Shown one piece after another: positions 30,443-39,924 of a stretch of DNA of 64,000 nt. The stretch lies in contig NZ_ALXE01000001.1 in NCBI RefSeq assembly GCF_000295955.2, forward strand, positions 62,001-126,000. Direction: 5' to 3'. The notes under the pieces are model-generated. The model was not told the DNA's origin, searched no databases, and worked only from the letters and a program-made list of their open reading frames with translations. The stretch is from Pantoea sp. A4 (GTDB lineage: Bacteria; Pseudomonadota; Gammaproteobacteria; Enterobacterales; Enterobacteriaceae). Both the position numbers and the translations under genes were made by a program. Within the stretch, counting starts at the first letter, position 1, and each line of letters begins with the position of its first letter.

Positions 30443-31225
30443 ATGAAGAAGCGAGTTCTGGCTCTTTCTCTGATGCTCGGTTTGACTGCGGCGACCAGCG
30501 TTTTTGCTGCGGTGCCGTCTTCTATTCGCATCGGAACGGACCCAACTTACCCACCGTTCGAATCCAAGAATGCTCAGGGGCAACTGGTTGGCTTTGATAT
30601 CGATCTGGCAAATGAGATCTGTAAACGTATCCAGGCCAAATGTACCTATGTTGAAAGCGATTTTGATGCGCTTATCCCCTCGCTGAAAGCGAAGAAGATC
30701 GATGCGATTATTTCTTCACTCTCTATTACGGAAAAACGCCAGGAAGAGATAGCCTTCACTGAAAAACTCTATGCAGCCAACTCTCGTCTGGTCGCGCCTA
30801 AGGGATCGACGTTACAGCCGACCATTGAATCGCTGAAAGGTAAAAACATCGGATTGCTGCAGGGCACCACGCAGGAAACCTATGCCAATGAGTACTGGCG
30901 GCCAAAAGGCGTGACCGTCACGCCATATGCAAACCAGGACCTGGTCTATCAGGATCTGAATGCCGGACGCATTGATGCGGCCTTCCAGGATGAAGTTCAG
31001 GCAAGCGAAGGTTTCCTGAAGCAGCCAGTTGGGCAGAAATATGCGTTCGCGGGTCCATCCGTGAAGGATGATAAGATTTTTGGCGTAGGTACCGGTATGG
31101 GACTGCGCAAAGATGATACAGATTTGAAGGCCGCCATCGATAAAGCGTTTGAATCAATGCGTAAAGACGGCACCTACGATAAACTGGCGAAGAAGTACTT
31201 TGATTTCAATGTGTACGGTGACTGA
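30443..31225 (+). CDS. hisJ: Periplasmic histidine / lysine-arginine-ornithine binding protein (HisJ/ArgT type)
   Basis: 260 residues from the ATG at 30443; the upstream in-frame start at 30380 is rejected because it precedes the signal peptide ([23 protein letters not shown]) and overlaps the sigma-54 element. It is the solute-binding protein of the HisQMP importer. The mature part starts [16 protein letters not shown] and has the conserved disulfide pair Cys in [13 protein letters not shown]. By remembered comparison it mixes HisJ-like ([17 protein letters not shown]) and ArgT-like ([15 protein letters not shown]) features. E. coli has both genes in tandem; here there is one, so the assignment between hisJ and argT is open. 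Confidence 0.9.
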   Translation: MKKRVLALSLMLGLTAATSVFAAVPSSIRIGTDPTYPPFESKNAQGQLVGFDIDLANEICKRIQAKCTYVESDFDALIPSLKAKKIDAIISSLSITEKRQEEIAFTEKLYAANSRLVAPKGSTLQPTIESLKGKNIGLLQGTTQETYANEYWRPKGVTVTPYANQDLVYQDLNAGRIDAAFQDEVQASEGFLKQPVGQKYAFAGPSVKDDKIFGVGTGMGLRKDDTDLKAAIDKAFESMRKDGTYDKLAKKYFDFNVYGD

Positions 31226-31237
31226 GTAAAACCTGTC

Positions 31238-31364
31238 GTCGATACCCTTGATATTCCGGGCCGCAGGGAAGCGTACCGATCGTTAATGTGAAAAACATGA
31301 CGATTGGGCTGCTCCGCTGCGGCTCGGGTCTTTCGGGTATCGCTGTTCTGAAGCTTGAACAGCG
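31238..31364 (+). repeat. Structured hisJ-hisQ spacer with nested inverted repeats
   Basis: Three inverted repeats fill most of the 171-base spacer. CGATACCC (31240-31247) pairs with GGGTATCG (31335-31342) and encloses a stem at 31276-31307 (CCGATCGTTAATGT with ACATGACGATTGG, loop GAAAA, one bulge). CGCTGTTC (31341-31348) pairs with GAACAGCG (31357-31364). In Salmonella and E. coli the same spacer holds REP elements that protect the upstream hisJ message. The sequence here is not the canonical REP I remember, but the placement is equivalent. Confidence 0.6.
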
Positions 31365-31396
31365 CTGCGTTTCCACCTCTCGACAGGATCAATTCC

Positions 31397-32083
31397 ATGT
31401 TATATGGCTATTCTGACGTAATTATAAAAGGCACTCTGGTGACCCTGGAGCTGGCTCTCAGCTCGGTGTTGTTGGCAGTGATTCTCGGCCTGATTGGGGC
31501 CGGAGCAAAACTTTCTGGCAATCGGCCGTTGGCCTTGTTGTTTGAAGGCTACACCACGCTTATCCGTGGCGTGCCCGATCTGGTACTGATGCTGCTGATT
31601 TTCTACGGCTTGCAGATCGCACTGAACACCGTAACGGACGCGCTGGGAATAGCACAGTTGGATATCGACCCCATGGTGGCCGGTATTATCACGCTGGGCT
31701 TTATCTACGGGGCTTATTTCACCGAAACCTTCCGTGGTGCGTTCATGGCCGTCCCTAAAGGACAAATTGAAGCCGCAACCGCTTTTGGCATGACCGGCGC
31801 ACAGACTTTCCGTCGCGTGCTGTTCCCGGCCATGATGCGCTTTGCGCTGCCGGCCATCGGCAATAACTGGCAGGTGATTTTAAAAGCCACCGCGCTGGTT
31901 TCACTGCTGGGGCTGGAAGATGTGGTGAAAGCGACGCAGTTGGCAGGGAAAAGTACCTGGCAGCCGTTCTATTTCGCTATTGTCTGTGGTGTGATCTATC
32001 TGGTGTTTACCACTCTGTCGAATGGAGTGCTGTTGTGGCTTGAACGCCGTTATACCGTTGGCGTGAAGAGGGCCGAGCTATGA
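31397..32083 (+). CDS. hisQ: Histidine/basic amino-acid ABC transporter permease HisQ
   Basis: 228 residues from the ATG at 31397, the E. coli length; an upstream in-frame start at 31355 lies in the structured spacer and is rejected. Several membrane segments are visible. The EAA loop that docks the ATPase is IEAATAFGMTGAQTFRRVLFPAMM. It forms the membrane channel with HisM. The stop overlaps the hisM start codon. Confidence 0.96.
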   Translation: MLYGYSDVIIKGTLVTLELALSSVLLAVILGLIGAGAKLSGNRPLALLFEGYTTLIRGVPDLVLMLLIFYGLQIALNTVTDALGIAQLDIDPMVAGIITLGFIYGAYFTETFRGAFMAVPKGQIEAATAFGMTGAQTFRRVLFPAMMRFALPAIGNNWQVILKATALVSLLGLEDVVKATQLAGKSTWQPFYFAIVCGVIYLVFTTLSNGVLLWLERRYTVGVKRAEL

Positions 32084-32796
32084 TGGATATTATTCAGCAG
32101 TACTGGCAGGCGTTGCTGTACTCCGATGGCTACCGTCTGACTGGCGTTGCCATGACGCTGTGGCTATTAATCGTTTCGGTACTGCTTGGAGGCTGCCTGG
32201 CCGTGGTGTTGGCCATTGGCCGCGTCTCGCCTAACCGCTATATTCGTTTCCCGATCTGGCTGTTTACCTATGTGTTCCGTGGCACACCGCTCTACGTACA
32301 ATTGCTGGTGTTCTACACCGGTATGTACACCCTGGAAGTGGTCAAAGGCACTGAATTACTCAATGCCTTCTTCCGCAGTGGACTGAACTGTACGCTGCTG
32401 GCCTTTACCCTTAATACCTGTGCTTACACCACAGAGATTTTTGCGGGTGCCATTCGCTCGGTCAATCACGGCGAGATTGAAGCCGCACGTGCCTACGGGT
32501 TTTCAACGTTTAAGCTCTATCGCTGCATTATTCTGCCTTCGGCGCTGCGCAGTGCCTTACCGGCTTACAGCAATGAAGTGATTTTGATGCTGCACTCTAC
32601 CGCACTGGCGTTTACCGCTACCGTGCCGGATCTGCTGAAAGTGGCCCGCGATATCAACGCCGCCACCTATCAACCGTTCACCGCGTTTTCCATCGCCGCG
32701 GTGCTCTATCTGATTATCTCTTATGTGCTGATTACCCTGTTCCGTAAAGCGGAACGTCGTTGGCTGGCACATGTAAAACCCGCTTCTTCGCATTGA
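32080..32796 (+). CDS. hisM: Histidine/basic amino-acid ABC transporter permease HisM
   Basis: 238 residues from the first of two tandem ATGs (32080 and 32083) that overlap the hisQ stop. It pairs with HisQ in the channel. The EAA loop is [24 protein letters not shown]. The segment [21 protein letters not shown] is typical of polar amino-acid permeases. It is followed 8 bases later by hisP. Confidence 0.96.
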   Translation: MMDIIQQYWQALLYSDGYRLTGVAMTLWLLIVSVLLGGCLAVVLAIGRVSPNRYIRFPIWLFTYVFRGTPLYVQLLVFYTGMYTLEVVKGTELLNAFFRSGLNCTLLAFTLNTCAYTTEIFAGAIRSVNHGEIEAARAYGFSTFKLYRCIILPSALRSALPAYSNEVILMLHSTALAFTATVPDLLKVARDINAATYQPFTAFSIAAVLYLIISYVLITLFRKAERRWLAHVKPASSH

Positions 32797-32804
32797 GTAC
32801 AACT

Positions 32805-33578
32805 ATGGCTGACAATAAATTAAGCGTAACTGAACTGCATAAACGCTATGGTGAACATGAGGTGCTGAAAGGCGTCTCCTTGCAGGCGAATGCTGGTGAT
32901 GTCATCAGCATTATCGGCTCTTCCGGATCCGGGAAAAGTACCTTTTTGCGCTGCATTAACTTTCTCGAAAAACCGAGTGAAGGCACGATCTCGGTGAATA
33001 ACGAGTTGATTAATATGGTGCGTGACAAGGACGGGCAGCTTAAAGTTGCTGATAAAGAACAACTCCGTTCATTACGTACTCGCCTGACCATGGTGTTCCA
33101 GCACTTTAATCTCTGGAGCCATATGACGGTGCTGGAGAATGTGATGGAAGCACCGATTCAGGTTCTGGGCTTAAGTAAAGCGGAAGCTCGTGAGCGAGCG
33201 ATTAAGTATCTGGAGAAGGTCGGTATTGATGAACGCGCTCGCGCAAAATATCCGATTCACCTCTCCGGTGGGCAACAGCAGCGTGTTTCTATTGCGCGTG
33301 CGCTGGCGATGGAACCCGAAGTACTGTTGTTTGATGAGCCAACATCGGCGCTCGATCCAGAGCTAGTGGGCGAAGTGCTGCGCATTATGCAAAAGCTGGC
33401 GGAAGAGGGCAAAACCATGGTGGTGGTAACGCATGAAATGGAGTTTGCTCGCCATGTGTCCAGCCAGGTGATTTTCCTGCACCAGGGGAAAATTGAGGAG
33501 CAGGGTGCGCCAGGTGAGCTGTTTGATAACCCGAAAAGCCCACGTTTACAGCAGTTTTTAAAAGGTTCATTGAAGTAA
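32805..33578 (+). CDS. hisP: Histidine/basic amino-acid ABC transporter ATPase HisP
   Basis: 257 residues from the ATG at 32805; a longer start at 32760 overlaps hisM and adds non-family residues. ATPase motifs are intact: Walker [11 protein letters not shown]-loop [13 protein letters not shown], signature [15 protein letters not shown], Walker [14 protein letters not shown], and the switch histidine in VVVTHEMEF. It drives import through HisQM. A strong terminator at 33677-33715 separates it from the following unknown gene. Confidence 0.98.
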   Translation: MADNKLSVTELHKRYGEHEVLKGVSLQANAGDVISIIGSSGSGKSTFLRCINFLEKPSEGTISVNNELINMVRDKDGQLKVADKEQLRSLRTRLTMVFQHFNLWSHMTVLENVMEAPIQVLGLSKAEARERAIKYLEKVGIDERARAKYPIHLSGGQQQRVSIARALAMEPEVLLFDEPTSALDPELVGEVLRIMQKLAEEGKTMVVVTHEMEFARHVSSQVIFLHQGKIEEQGAPGELFDNPKSPRLQQFLKGSLK

Positions 33579-33584
33579 CAATGG

Positions 33585-33612
33585 ATCATCAGGGCGCTTG
33601 CGTTCTGATGAT
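33585..33612 (+). repeat. Hairpin directly after hisP
   Basis: ATCATCAG (33585-33592) and CTGATGAT (33605-33612) are a perfect 8-bp inverted repeat with a 12-base loop, 7 bases after the hisP stop. No T-run follows. It may stabilise the 3' end of the transporter message. Confidence 0.5.
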
Positions 33613-33645
33613 GTCAGCATTGAACTCATCGCGTTCTCAGGTTAC

Positions 33646-33664
33646 AGATAAACTGAATTTATCT
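33646..33664. promoter_or_regulatory. Short palindrome upstream of the first unknown paralog
   Basis: AGATAAA (33646-33652) and TTTATCT (33658-33664) form a perfect 7-bp inverted repeat with a 5-base centre, about 75 bases before the 33737 start. It could be an operator for that gene or part of the hisP 3' region. Nothing else supports a binding site. Confidence 0.3.
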
Positions 33665-33676
33665 AATAACCCTGAA

Positions 33677-33715
33677 AAACAGAGCCCTGCAATTTGATAT
33701 CGCAGGGCTCTGTTT
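33677..33715 (+). terminator. Strong terminator after hisP
   Basis: AAACAGAGCCCTGC (33677-33690) and GCAGGGCTCTGTTT (33702-33715) are a perfect 14-bp inverted repeat with an 11-base loop. It has A/T ends in both directions. It lies only 22 bases before the ATG of the next gene (33737), so transcription of that gene needs read-through or a start site within or just after the hairpin. Confidence 0.85.
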
Positions 33716-33736
33716 AATCCGTCAACGAGATGAGTA

Positions 33737-35821
33737 ATGATCAGAACCTCTCCTTTTATTCCATATCTTCCGCCGACAAGTGATGCTGAAAAAGGGCTGG
33801 AAAAGGCTTTTCCGCGCACGCATGCCCGGCGAGAATTACACAGTAGCGCTGAGGTTGTTGGTTATTCCTGGCCATTACCGGGTGCCAGTGCGGCAAAAGC
33901 GAAAGTCAATCCCGCAGCAAAAGTAAAATCAGCGGCATCCTCAGCACAAAAAAAAATCGCCCTTAGCAGAATTTTTCGCCACAAAGAGAGAAGTATATCA
34001 AGAAGAAAAAAAGAGGAACGGAAATATCGACTAAATAATGCAGCACGTAATGCAATCGCGGTGCCAGGCGCAGCGCAGGGAAATCACCATGCTAGCGATG
34101 GTACAGCGAAAGAAAGCATGACTTCTTACGGTACGTACAGCAGCTATGTAGGAAAAAAAAATAAACTGGCGAAAATAGATCGTGAGGAAGTTGAAAAAAA
34201 AAGTAATTCTACTGAAAATAGCCAGCCATCTCATCGTTTTTTAGCGCATGGTAAAAATTTTTCTGGTTTGCAATCAGACCTCACCATCGAGCAAACCACA
34301 GATGTGCCTGAAAACAAATCCGACCTTGTTACACCGACTAATGAGACTATCGCACCTCCTTTGCAAGAGGAAAAGTTTTCTTGTCTCTATGTCACCGATG
34401 TTCAAGAGTGCTATGAATATATGAGGTTAATGCGGGATAGAAAAGAAAATAATTACTTCTGTCTGAACTCCTCCTTATTTAGTATGTTTGATCATTTATT
34501 TCATGATGCCGTGCATAAAAAAAGCACAGTGCCAAGGGAGATTGTTTTTAGCCATGTTAACAGGCATGATGATCAGGAAATAACACAATTCAATAATCTT
34601 CGTGGAATGCCTGATATAACATTCAAACAGGAAGAGAATCATAGGATTATAAGCAAGAATGAAGCAGACTCGATACTTTCGTTACTGACCTTATCAGTTA
34701 TATCGAATGAAGATATCAAGCGGAGAAATATTAGCACCCGGTTTGTTATTCCTGAAAACACCTTTAAATTATTTAAATCACCAGCACCTTCCGGTACCGG
34801 TGGGTATTTCATTGCTTATCATATAAATAAGTGTCGAGAACACAGTGGTTTTAATGCGGGTATTATCCCTGTGAATATTTTCGATAATTTTATAATGCTT
34901 GAAGATCAGGCTACTGGTTTGATGTTGAGCGGAGATAGTGTTAATAACTTCATTGACGGCTTAAGTAAAGTCACCGGATTGAAATATTACTATAACGATA
35001 ATATCCATCGACCACAATCTGACTTAGGGGTAAAGGAAAATTATTTAATAAAAACACAATCTCTTTTTATCAACCAGAATGCAACGATGAAGGGGTTCTG
35101 CTCTCTGGATGACATTAACGAAGAGTTGACGTTTTTTTCTCCTGTAAGAAATGTACGGCAGGAAAACAACATGAGTATTCCTTTATACAGAAATAGTTTT
35201 ACCTTATCAGAGGGTTCATTAATTTATATCAATGAAAAAGGTGAGGAGGGCGCGTTCAGGATTTCCGCAACAGGAAAAAATAGCTCATATTATTCACTTT
35301 CACCTCAGCTTTTGGGTGACGCAAGGCATTATAGTCAGGCTGGTTTTTTACATGGGCAGAACTACACGCGTCAAATGTTAATTGAACAATTGCAGGCAAA
35401 AGGAATGAATTACCTGTCATTTAATAATGATATTGATTTCTCAGCGAAACTCGATGGTTTCTATATGGATATTGAGTTGTCGAGTGAGGAACAGCCAATG
35501 CAGGAAAATACCACAGAAACTGAAGTGACGACCACAGAACCAGATTTATCAATTACGTATAATAAGTGTCTGTCCCGTTGTTTTTCATTTCAGCATGGGT
35601 TGCTTCAGTATTATGATGATAATGGCGAATATGATGAGGTTTTTTTTACTCCTCAGCAGAGTGGCCTTTTAAAAATTGATTACGATCTCTCGATAACACA
35701 AAGTGTTTTTTTGCAAGAGGTAAATATCAAACCCGGAGTACACTATAATGCTAGTGAAATACATACCAGGCTTGAAAGTGCTAACTTTATTAATTACCAA
35801 AACATGGCATTGTCAGAGTGA
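33737..35821 (+). CDS. Unknown protein, member 1 of a four-paralog family
   Basis: 694 residues; I do not recognise the family. Residues 1-200 are basic and low-complexity (Lys, Arg, Ser, Ala) with the short motifs AFPRT, WPLPGA, AAKVK and ERSISRR shared with the paralog at 41970. A core (about 214-420) carries SCLYVTDVQECYEYM, FNNLRGM, IPENTFKLF and ATGLMLSGDSVNNFIDGL...TGL. FFSPV at 466-470 leads into a C-terminal module present twice (about 482-562 and 610-688), each with an aromatic-rich strand, a D/E-x-G-E turn and a G-x-x-Y-x-x-x-x-I/L end. There is no signal peptide or membrane segment. Base composition is AT-rich with AGA, AGG and ATA codons, unlike neighbours, suggesting transfer. 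Three A9 tracts lie in the N-terminal coding part. The RBS is weak. It converges on yfcH, 6 bases away. Confidence 0.8.
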   Translation: MIRTSPFIPYLPPTSDAEKGLEKAFPRTHARRELHSSAEVVGYSWPLPGASAAKAKVNPAAKVKSAASSAQKKIALSRIFRHKERSISRRKKEERKYRLNNAARNAIAVPGAAQGNHHASDGTAKESMTSYGTYSSYVGKKNKLAKIDREEVEKKSNSTENSQPSHRFLAHGKNFSGLQSDLTIEQTTDVPENKSDLVTPTNETIAPPLQEEKFSCLYVTDVQECYEYMRLMRDRKENNYFCLNSSLFSMFDHLFHDAVHKKSTVPREIVFSHVNRHDDQEITQFNNLRGMPDITFKQEENHRIISKNEADSILSLLTLSVISNEDIKRRNISTRFVIPENTFKLFKSPAPSGTGGYFIAYHINKCREHSGFNAGIIPVNIFDNFIMLEDQATGLMLSGDSVNNFIDGLSKVTGLKYYYNDNIHRPQSDLGVKENYLIKTQSLFINQNATMKGFCSLDDINEELTFFSPVRNVRQENNMSIPLYRNSFTLSEGSLIYINEKGEEGAFRISATGKNSSYYSLSPQLLGDARHYSQAGFLHGQNYTRQMLIEQLQAKGMNYLSFNNDIDFSAKLDGFYMDIELSSEEQPMQENTTETEVTTTEPDLSITYNKCLSRCFSFQHGLLQYYDDNGEYDEVFFTPQQSGLLKIDYDLSITQSVFLQEVNIKPGVHYNASEIHTRLESANFINYQNMALSE

Positions 35822-35827
35822 TAAAAA

Positions 35828-36730
35828 TTACCGTTTATTCAGTAAATCACTGATTGATGTCTCCAGATTGTGCCAGCGGAACTGGAAACCAGACGCTTCA
35901 AGCTTTTGTGGTAACACATGCTGACCACCTAAAACCAGGACGGAAGATTCACCCATCATTAATCGGATTGCCATTGCAGGTGTCCGCATAAAGGCCGGAC
36001 GATGCAACGCCTGGCCTAAAATGGCGGCGAACTGTTCGTTGCGCACAGCATAAGGTGAAACAAGGTTAACGGGGCCACTCAGTTGCGGATGTGTTATCAA
36101 CCAGAGCACCGCGCTAATCCAGTCTTCAATATGAATCCATGAGAGGTACTGTTTACCACTGCCAATCGGACCACCAATACCGAGGCGAAAGGGAAGGGTC
36201 ATTTTGCTTAAGGCACCACCTTGTGGAGTCAACACAATGCCGGTACGCAGCAAACACACCCGGGTTTCGGCACTTTGTGCTCTCAACGCAATTTGCTCCC
36301 AACGCGCACAAAGCTGATGGGTAAACTCGTTGTGCCCGGCATCCTCTTCCGTTAAGACCAGGTCACCACTGTTGCCATAAAAGCCGATTGCTGAACCGGA
36401 AATCAGCAATGCTGGAGGGTGGGAGCTGGCTTTAATCAGCGTGACCAAACGTTCGGTTATCTGCCAGCGGCTGTCACATAAACGTTGTTTTTGGCTTTCG
36501 CTCCAGCGTTTATCGGCAATCGGCTCACCCGCCAGATTGATCACCATATCGACGCTATTCAAATCAGTCTGTTGCTCCAGCCCGGACCAGAGCGCCACCT
36601 GTGCGCCCAGAACAGCACGTGCTGCTGCTACGTCACGGGTGACAACACTGACTTGATGTCCCTGCTGTAAGAGTTCCGGGATAAGATGGCGACCAATTAG
36701 CCCAGTGCCTCCGGTGAGTAAAATATGCAT
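35828..36730 (-). CDS. yfcH: NAD(P)-dependent epimerase-like protein YfcH
   Basis: 300 residues on the minus strand. The extended SDR Rossmann motif [21 protein letters not shown] opens the protein, and the C-terminal [16 protein letters not shown] belongs to the DUF1731 region typical of YfcH. The active-site region [13 protein letters not shown] has the Y-containing segment. Family function is not established. It sits between two members of the unknown family rather than beside folX as in E. coli. Confidence 0.93.
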   Translation of the reverse strand: MHILLTGGTGLIGRHLIPELLQQGHQVSVVTRDVAAARAVLGAQVALWSGLEQQTDLNSVDMVINLAGEPIADKRWSESQKQRLCDSRWQITERLVTLIKASSHPPALLISGSAIGFYGNSGDLVLTEEDAGHNEFTHQLCARWEQIALRAQSAETRVCLLRTGIVLTPQGGALSKMTLPFRLGIGGPIGSGKQYLSWIHIEDWISAVLWLITHPQLSGPVNLVSPYAVRNEQFAAILGQALHRPAFMRTPAMAIRLMMGESSVLVLGGQHVLPQKLEASGFQFRWHNLETSISDLLNKR

Positions 36731-36756
36731 TAGCGGTTCTCCTGCTCTTGTTATAG

Positions 36757-37536
<780 letters not shown>

Positions 37537-37650
37537 GGATTTTTCCAGGCTTGTACATAATTGCGGAAGTGATTACCTTACGCATCACACGACTAATAAA
37601 CTCGCTAACCCGCATGATAAGCGGAGCGCAGTCTGACGGGAAAAAACAGG

Positions 37651-38169
37651 ATGGCGGATCAAACAACCGGTGATGGTATTGAGTGGGTTGATATTGTCAG
37701 CGAAGACGATGAAGTCATCGCACAAGCAACCCGTGCACAAATGCGTGCACAGACCCTACGCCACCGTGCGACTTACATCGTAGTACATAATGGTATGGGC
37801 AAGATTCTGGTGCAGCGCCGCACTGAAATTAAAGACTTTATGCCGGGCATGCTGGATGCCACTGCTGGTGGTGTGGTGCAAAGCGGTGAAGATATGCTCG
37901 AGTCCGCCCGGCGTGAAGCAGAAGAAGAACTGGGGATTGCTGGTGTTCCCTTTGCCGATCACGGTAAGTTCTATTTTGAGGATGAACACTGCCGCGTATG
38001 GGGCGGACTGTTCAGCTGCGTGTCTCATGGGCCGTTTGCTATGCAGGAAGAGGAGGTCGATGAGGTTATCTGGATGACCCCTGAAGAGATTACTGCACGC
38101 TGCGATGAATTTACTGATGATTCACTCAAAGCCTTAGCGCTTTGGCTGAGCCGTAACGGCGAAGCCTGA
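37651..38169 (+). CDS. yfcD: Nudix hydrolase YfcD
   Basis: 172 residues. The full Nudix box [24 protein letters not shown] fits G-x5-E-x7-R-E-x2-E-E-x-G-I, the magnesium-binding catalytic loop. The N-terminus [21 protein letters not shown] resembles the IPP-isomerase-like subgroup. It presumably hydrolyses a nucleoside or isoprenoid diphosphate, but the substrate is unknown. It is followed by a terminator that isolates it from the unknown operon. Confidence 0.94.
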   Translation: MADQTTGDGIEWVDIVSEDDEVIAQATRAQMRAQTLRHRATYIVVHNGMGKILVQRRTEIKDFMPGMLDATAGGVVQSGEDMLESARREAEEELGIAGVPFADHGKFYFEDEHCRVWGGLFSCVSHGPFAMQEEEVDEVIWMTPEEITARCDEFTDDSLKALALWLSRNGEA

Positions 38170-38179
38170 TACTATTTCT

Positions 38180-38206
38180 GCTGCCGGTCTTCTCCGGCAG
38201 CCTTTT
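38180..38206 (+). terminator. Rho-independent terminator after yfcD
   Basis: GCTGCCGG (38180-38187) and CCGGCAGC (38194-38201) make a perfect 8-bp stem with loop TCTTCT, then CTTTT. It separates yfcD from the 38347-44027 gene group, which therefore needs its own promoter in 38207-38346. Confidence 0.85.
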
Positions 38207-38303
38207 CCCTCTGTCTTGTTTTCTACTCAGTCACAAAATCCCCTGATTATAAACTTGAACTATATTATTGAGACAGTGACGAATGAATAATTCTGTTCTC
38301 AAT

Positions 38304-38326
38304 GTGATTTTTAATATAAAAATCAC
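38304..38326. promoter_or_regulatory. Perfect 23-base palindrome upstream of the unknown operon
   Basis: GTGATTTTT (38304-38312) and AAAAATCAC (38318-38326) form a perfect inverted repeat around AATAT, ending 20 bases before the 38347 ATG. It could be an operator, a leader hairpin or both. The spacing of TGTGA and TCAC is too wide for a CRP site. TTGAAC lies upstream near 38254, but no convincing -10 partner was found. Confidence 0.45.
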
Positions 38327-38346
38327 CACAATAAATAGGTAAGTCA

Positions 38347-39891
38347 ATGTCATTATCGGGAGTTAGTTCAGGTTTTAACGCCTCTTTTTATACCACTTCT
38401 ATACCTGACGAAAATGGGGTAATACTCCCTGTACCATTAGCCAGAAAAAGTAGTGGTGGGTATAAAAAGCCGATCAGGGTAAAGAATGCAGATCGATTCC
38501 TGTCTAAATCGAGACAAAAGCCCATGGTGATTCGTACGGGCAGCAGGAAAGTACCAGGGATGAACCGGGACGTAGCCAAAGTACACGACCGAAAAGAGGA
38601 ACCAGCCAGAGAAAGTCTTATGTCTACCCGTTCAGATGTTTTTGGCGTAATTAAAATAAAAAGCCCTGTAAGCATCCACAGACCAAAAAATAAAAATGCT
38701 GAAAATATTATTGGATCTAACTTTAATGATCATAAAATTACCGGTGATAAATCTGAGATTTCATCTGGTGAAACTATCTCTATGGCGGAGCAAAAAAAAA
38801 CAGGTTCTGTTTCAGCTCAACCATCAGCTCGACTTTCTACTTTTGTCAACGCAGATACCACATTGGCTATGATTCAGGCCTCGCGATGGCGTAGAGAGCA
38901 GCTCTATTTTAATGTTCCGGTTAATCTATCTCCTCCATTTGAAATGTATTTCAGTTTCCCAGTAAACAGTGCGACTATTCATGATGGAGATATCGTTTTT
39001 TTTCAGGCTTTATGCGAAGATAGCCATCCGCGCGATCGGGAAAATCATATTCCAGGTAGTACCATTGCTAGTGTTTATTCTGCAATGACTATCTCGGCAG
39101 TGAGTATGAAAAAATTAAAGCAGTACAATCTATCAAATAACAGTATATTGCAGAAAAATAGTTTTAAACTTGTTGAATATCGCGGGCGTCAGGAGGATAC
39201 CAACCTTCTTCTGGTGTGGTATCGCTATCGTTCTCAAGCGGATGGAGGAAGTAGTGCAGCAATTACTGAAATTATGACTGAAAAAGGAAAATATAAATTA
39301 ACAGATAAGAATACGGGATATAACTTCACCAGTGATAATCTCAATGATTTTATTGCGTGTATCGAACGTGTTACCGGGTTAAAATTTGATAGCGAAACCC
39401 CAGTAGAGCATACTGCAGGATATGCTGTCAGATATGAAATAGCGTTGAATTCAAACAGGAACTTTTTTATTAGCGCAAATGACACCAGCCAGTCGAGTAG
39501 TGAGTTATTGGACTTAAGGATCAACGAAGCTGATGATCTCTTTACTTCGGTTGATGCTGCAAATAAAAAATCAGGCGATTTAATTTACAGGGGGTGCTTT
39601 AAGTTTTCCGGGGATAAAATTAATTACATCGATCTAAAAGGTATTGAAGGGGAACTAAATTTCCGCACTCACCCCAGAAACCCTCTGCTTTTACGTTATG
39701 ATAGTCATGGCGAAGCGGAAGATTTTTTAAGTAAAAAAGGTATTTTAAGAGGATATTTTTACAGTAAAGAGGAAATAAGTAATATATTGACGGACTATTA
39801 TTATATAGCAATAGGTGACGATGTGGGAAAAACCAATAGTGTGCCAAGGTTAGATAATTTTTACATTTCTGAACCATTGGTTAGCCAGTGA
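38347..39891 (+). CDS. Unknown protein, member 2 of the four-paralog family (short form)
   Basis: 514 residues, the shortest member; not a family I recognise. The N-terminus MSLSGVSSGFNASFYTTS resembles that of the next gene, and LPVPLARK (27-34) matches its LPQPLARK. Residues 35-160 are basic and low-complexity, with RESLMSTRS near 88-96. The core runs about 195-345: NNSILQKNSFKLVEY, then LTDKNTGYNFTSDNLNDFIACIERVTGLKF. Only one C-terminal module is present (about 412-490: IYRGCFKFSGDKINYIDLKG...), against two in its relatives. The SCLxFHDVE segment is not recognisable. An A9 tract lies at 38792-38800. It is AT-rich: bases 39301-39360 have 20 G+C of 60. Probably first gene of an operon with 39925 and 41970. 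Confidence 0.8.
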   Translation: MSLSGVSSGFNASFYTTSIPDENGVILPVPLARKSSGGYKKPIRVKNADRFLSKSRQKPMVIRTGSRKVPGMNRDVAKVHDRKEEPARESLMSTRSDVFGVIKIKSPVSIHRPKNKNAENIIGSNFNDHKITGDKSEISSGETISMAEQKKTGSVSAQPSARLSTFVNADTTLAMIQASRWRREQLYFNVPVNLSPPFEMYFSFPVNSATIHDGDIVFFQALCEDSHPRDRENHIPGSTIASVYSAMTISAVSMKKLKQYNLSNNSILQKNSFKLVEYRGRQEDTNLLLVWYRYRSQADGGSSAAITEIMTEKGKYKLTDKNTGYNFTSDNLNDFIACIERVTGLKFDSETPVEHTAGYAVRYEIALNSNRNFFISANDTSQSSSELLDLRINEADDLFTSVDAANKKSGDLIYRGCFKFSGDKINYIDLKGIEGELNFRTHPRNPLLLRYDSHGEAEDFLSKKGILRGYFYSKEEISNILTDYYYIAIGDDVGKTNSVPRLDNFYISEPLVSQ

Positions 39892-39924
39892 AAAAAATCG
39901 AATATAAAATTTAGAGAAACCATT

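Noticed and set aside
38303..38327. CRP site in front of the unknown operon
   Set aside because: TGTGA and TCAC are present, but 15 bases separate them instead of the 6 of a CRP site.
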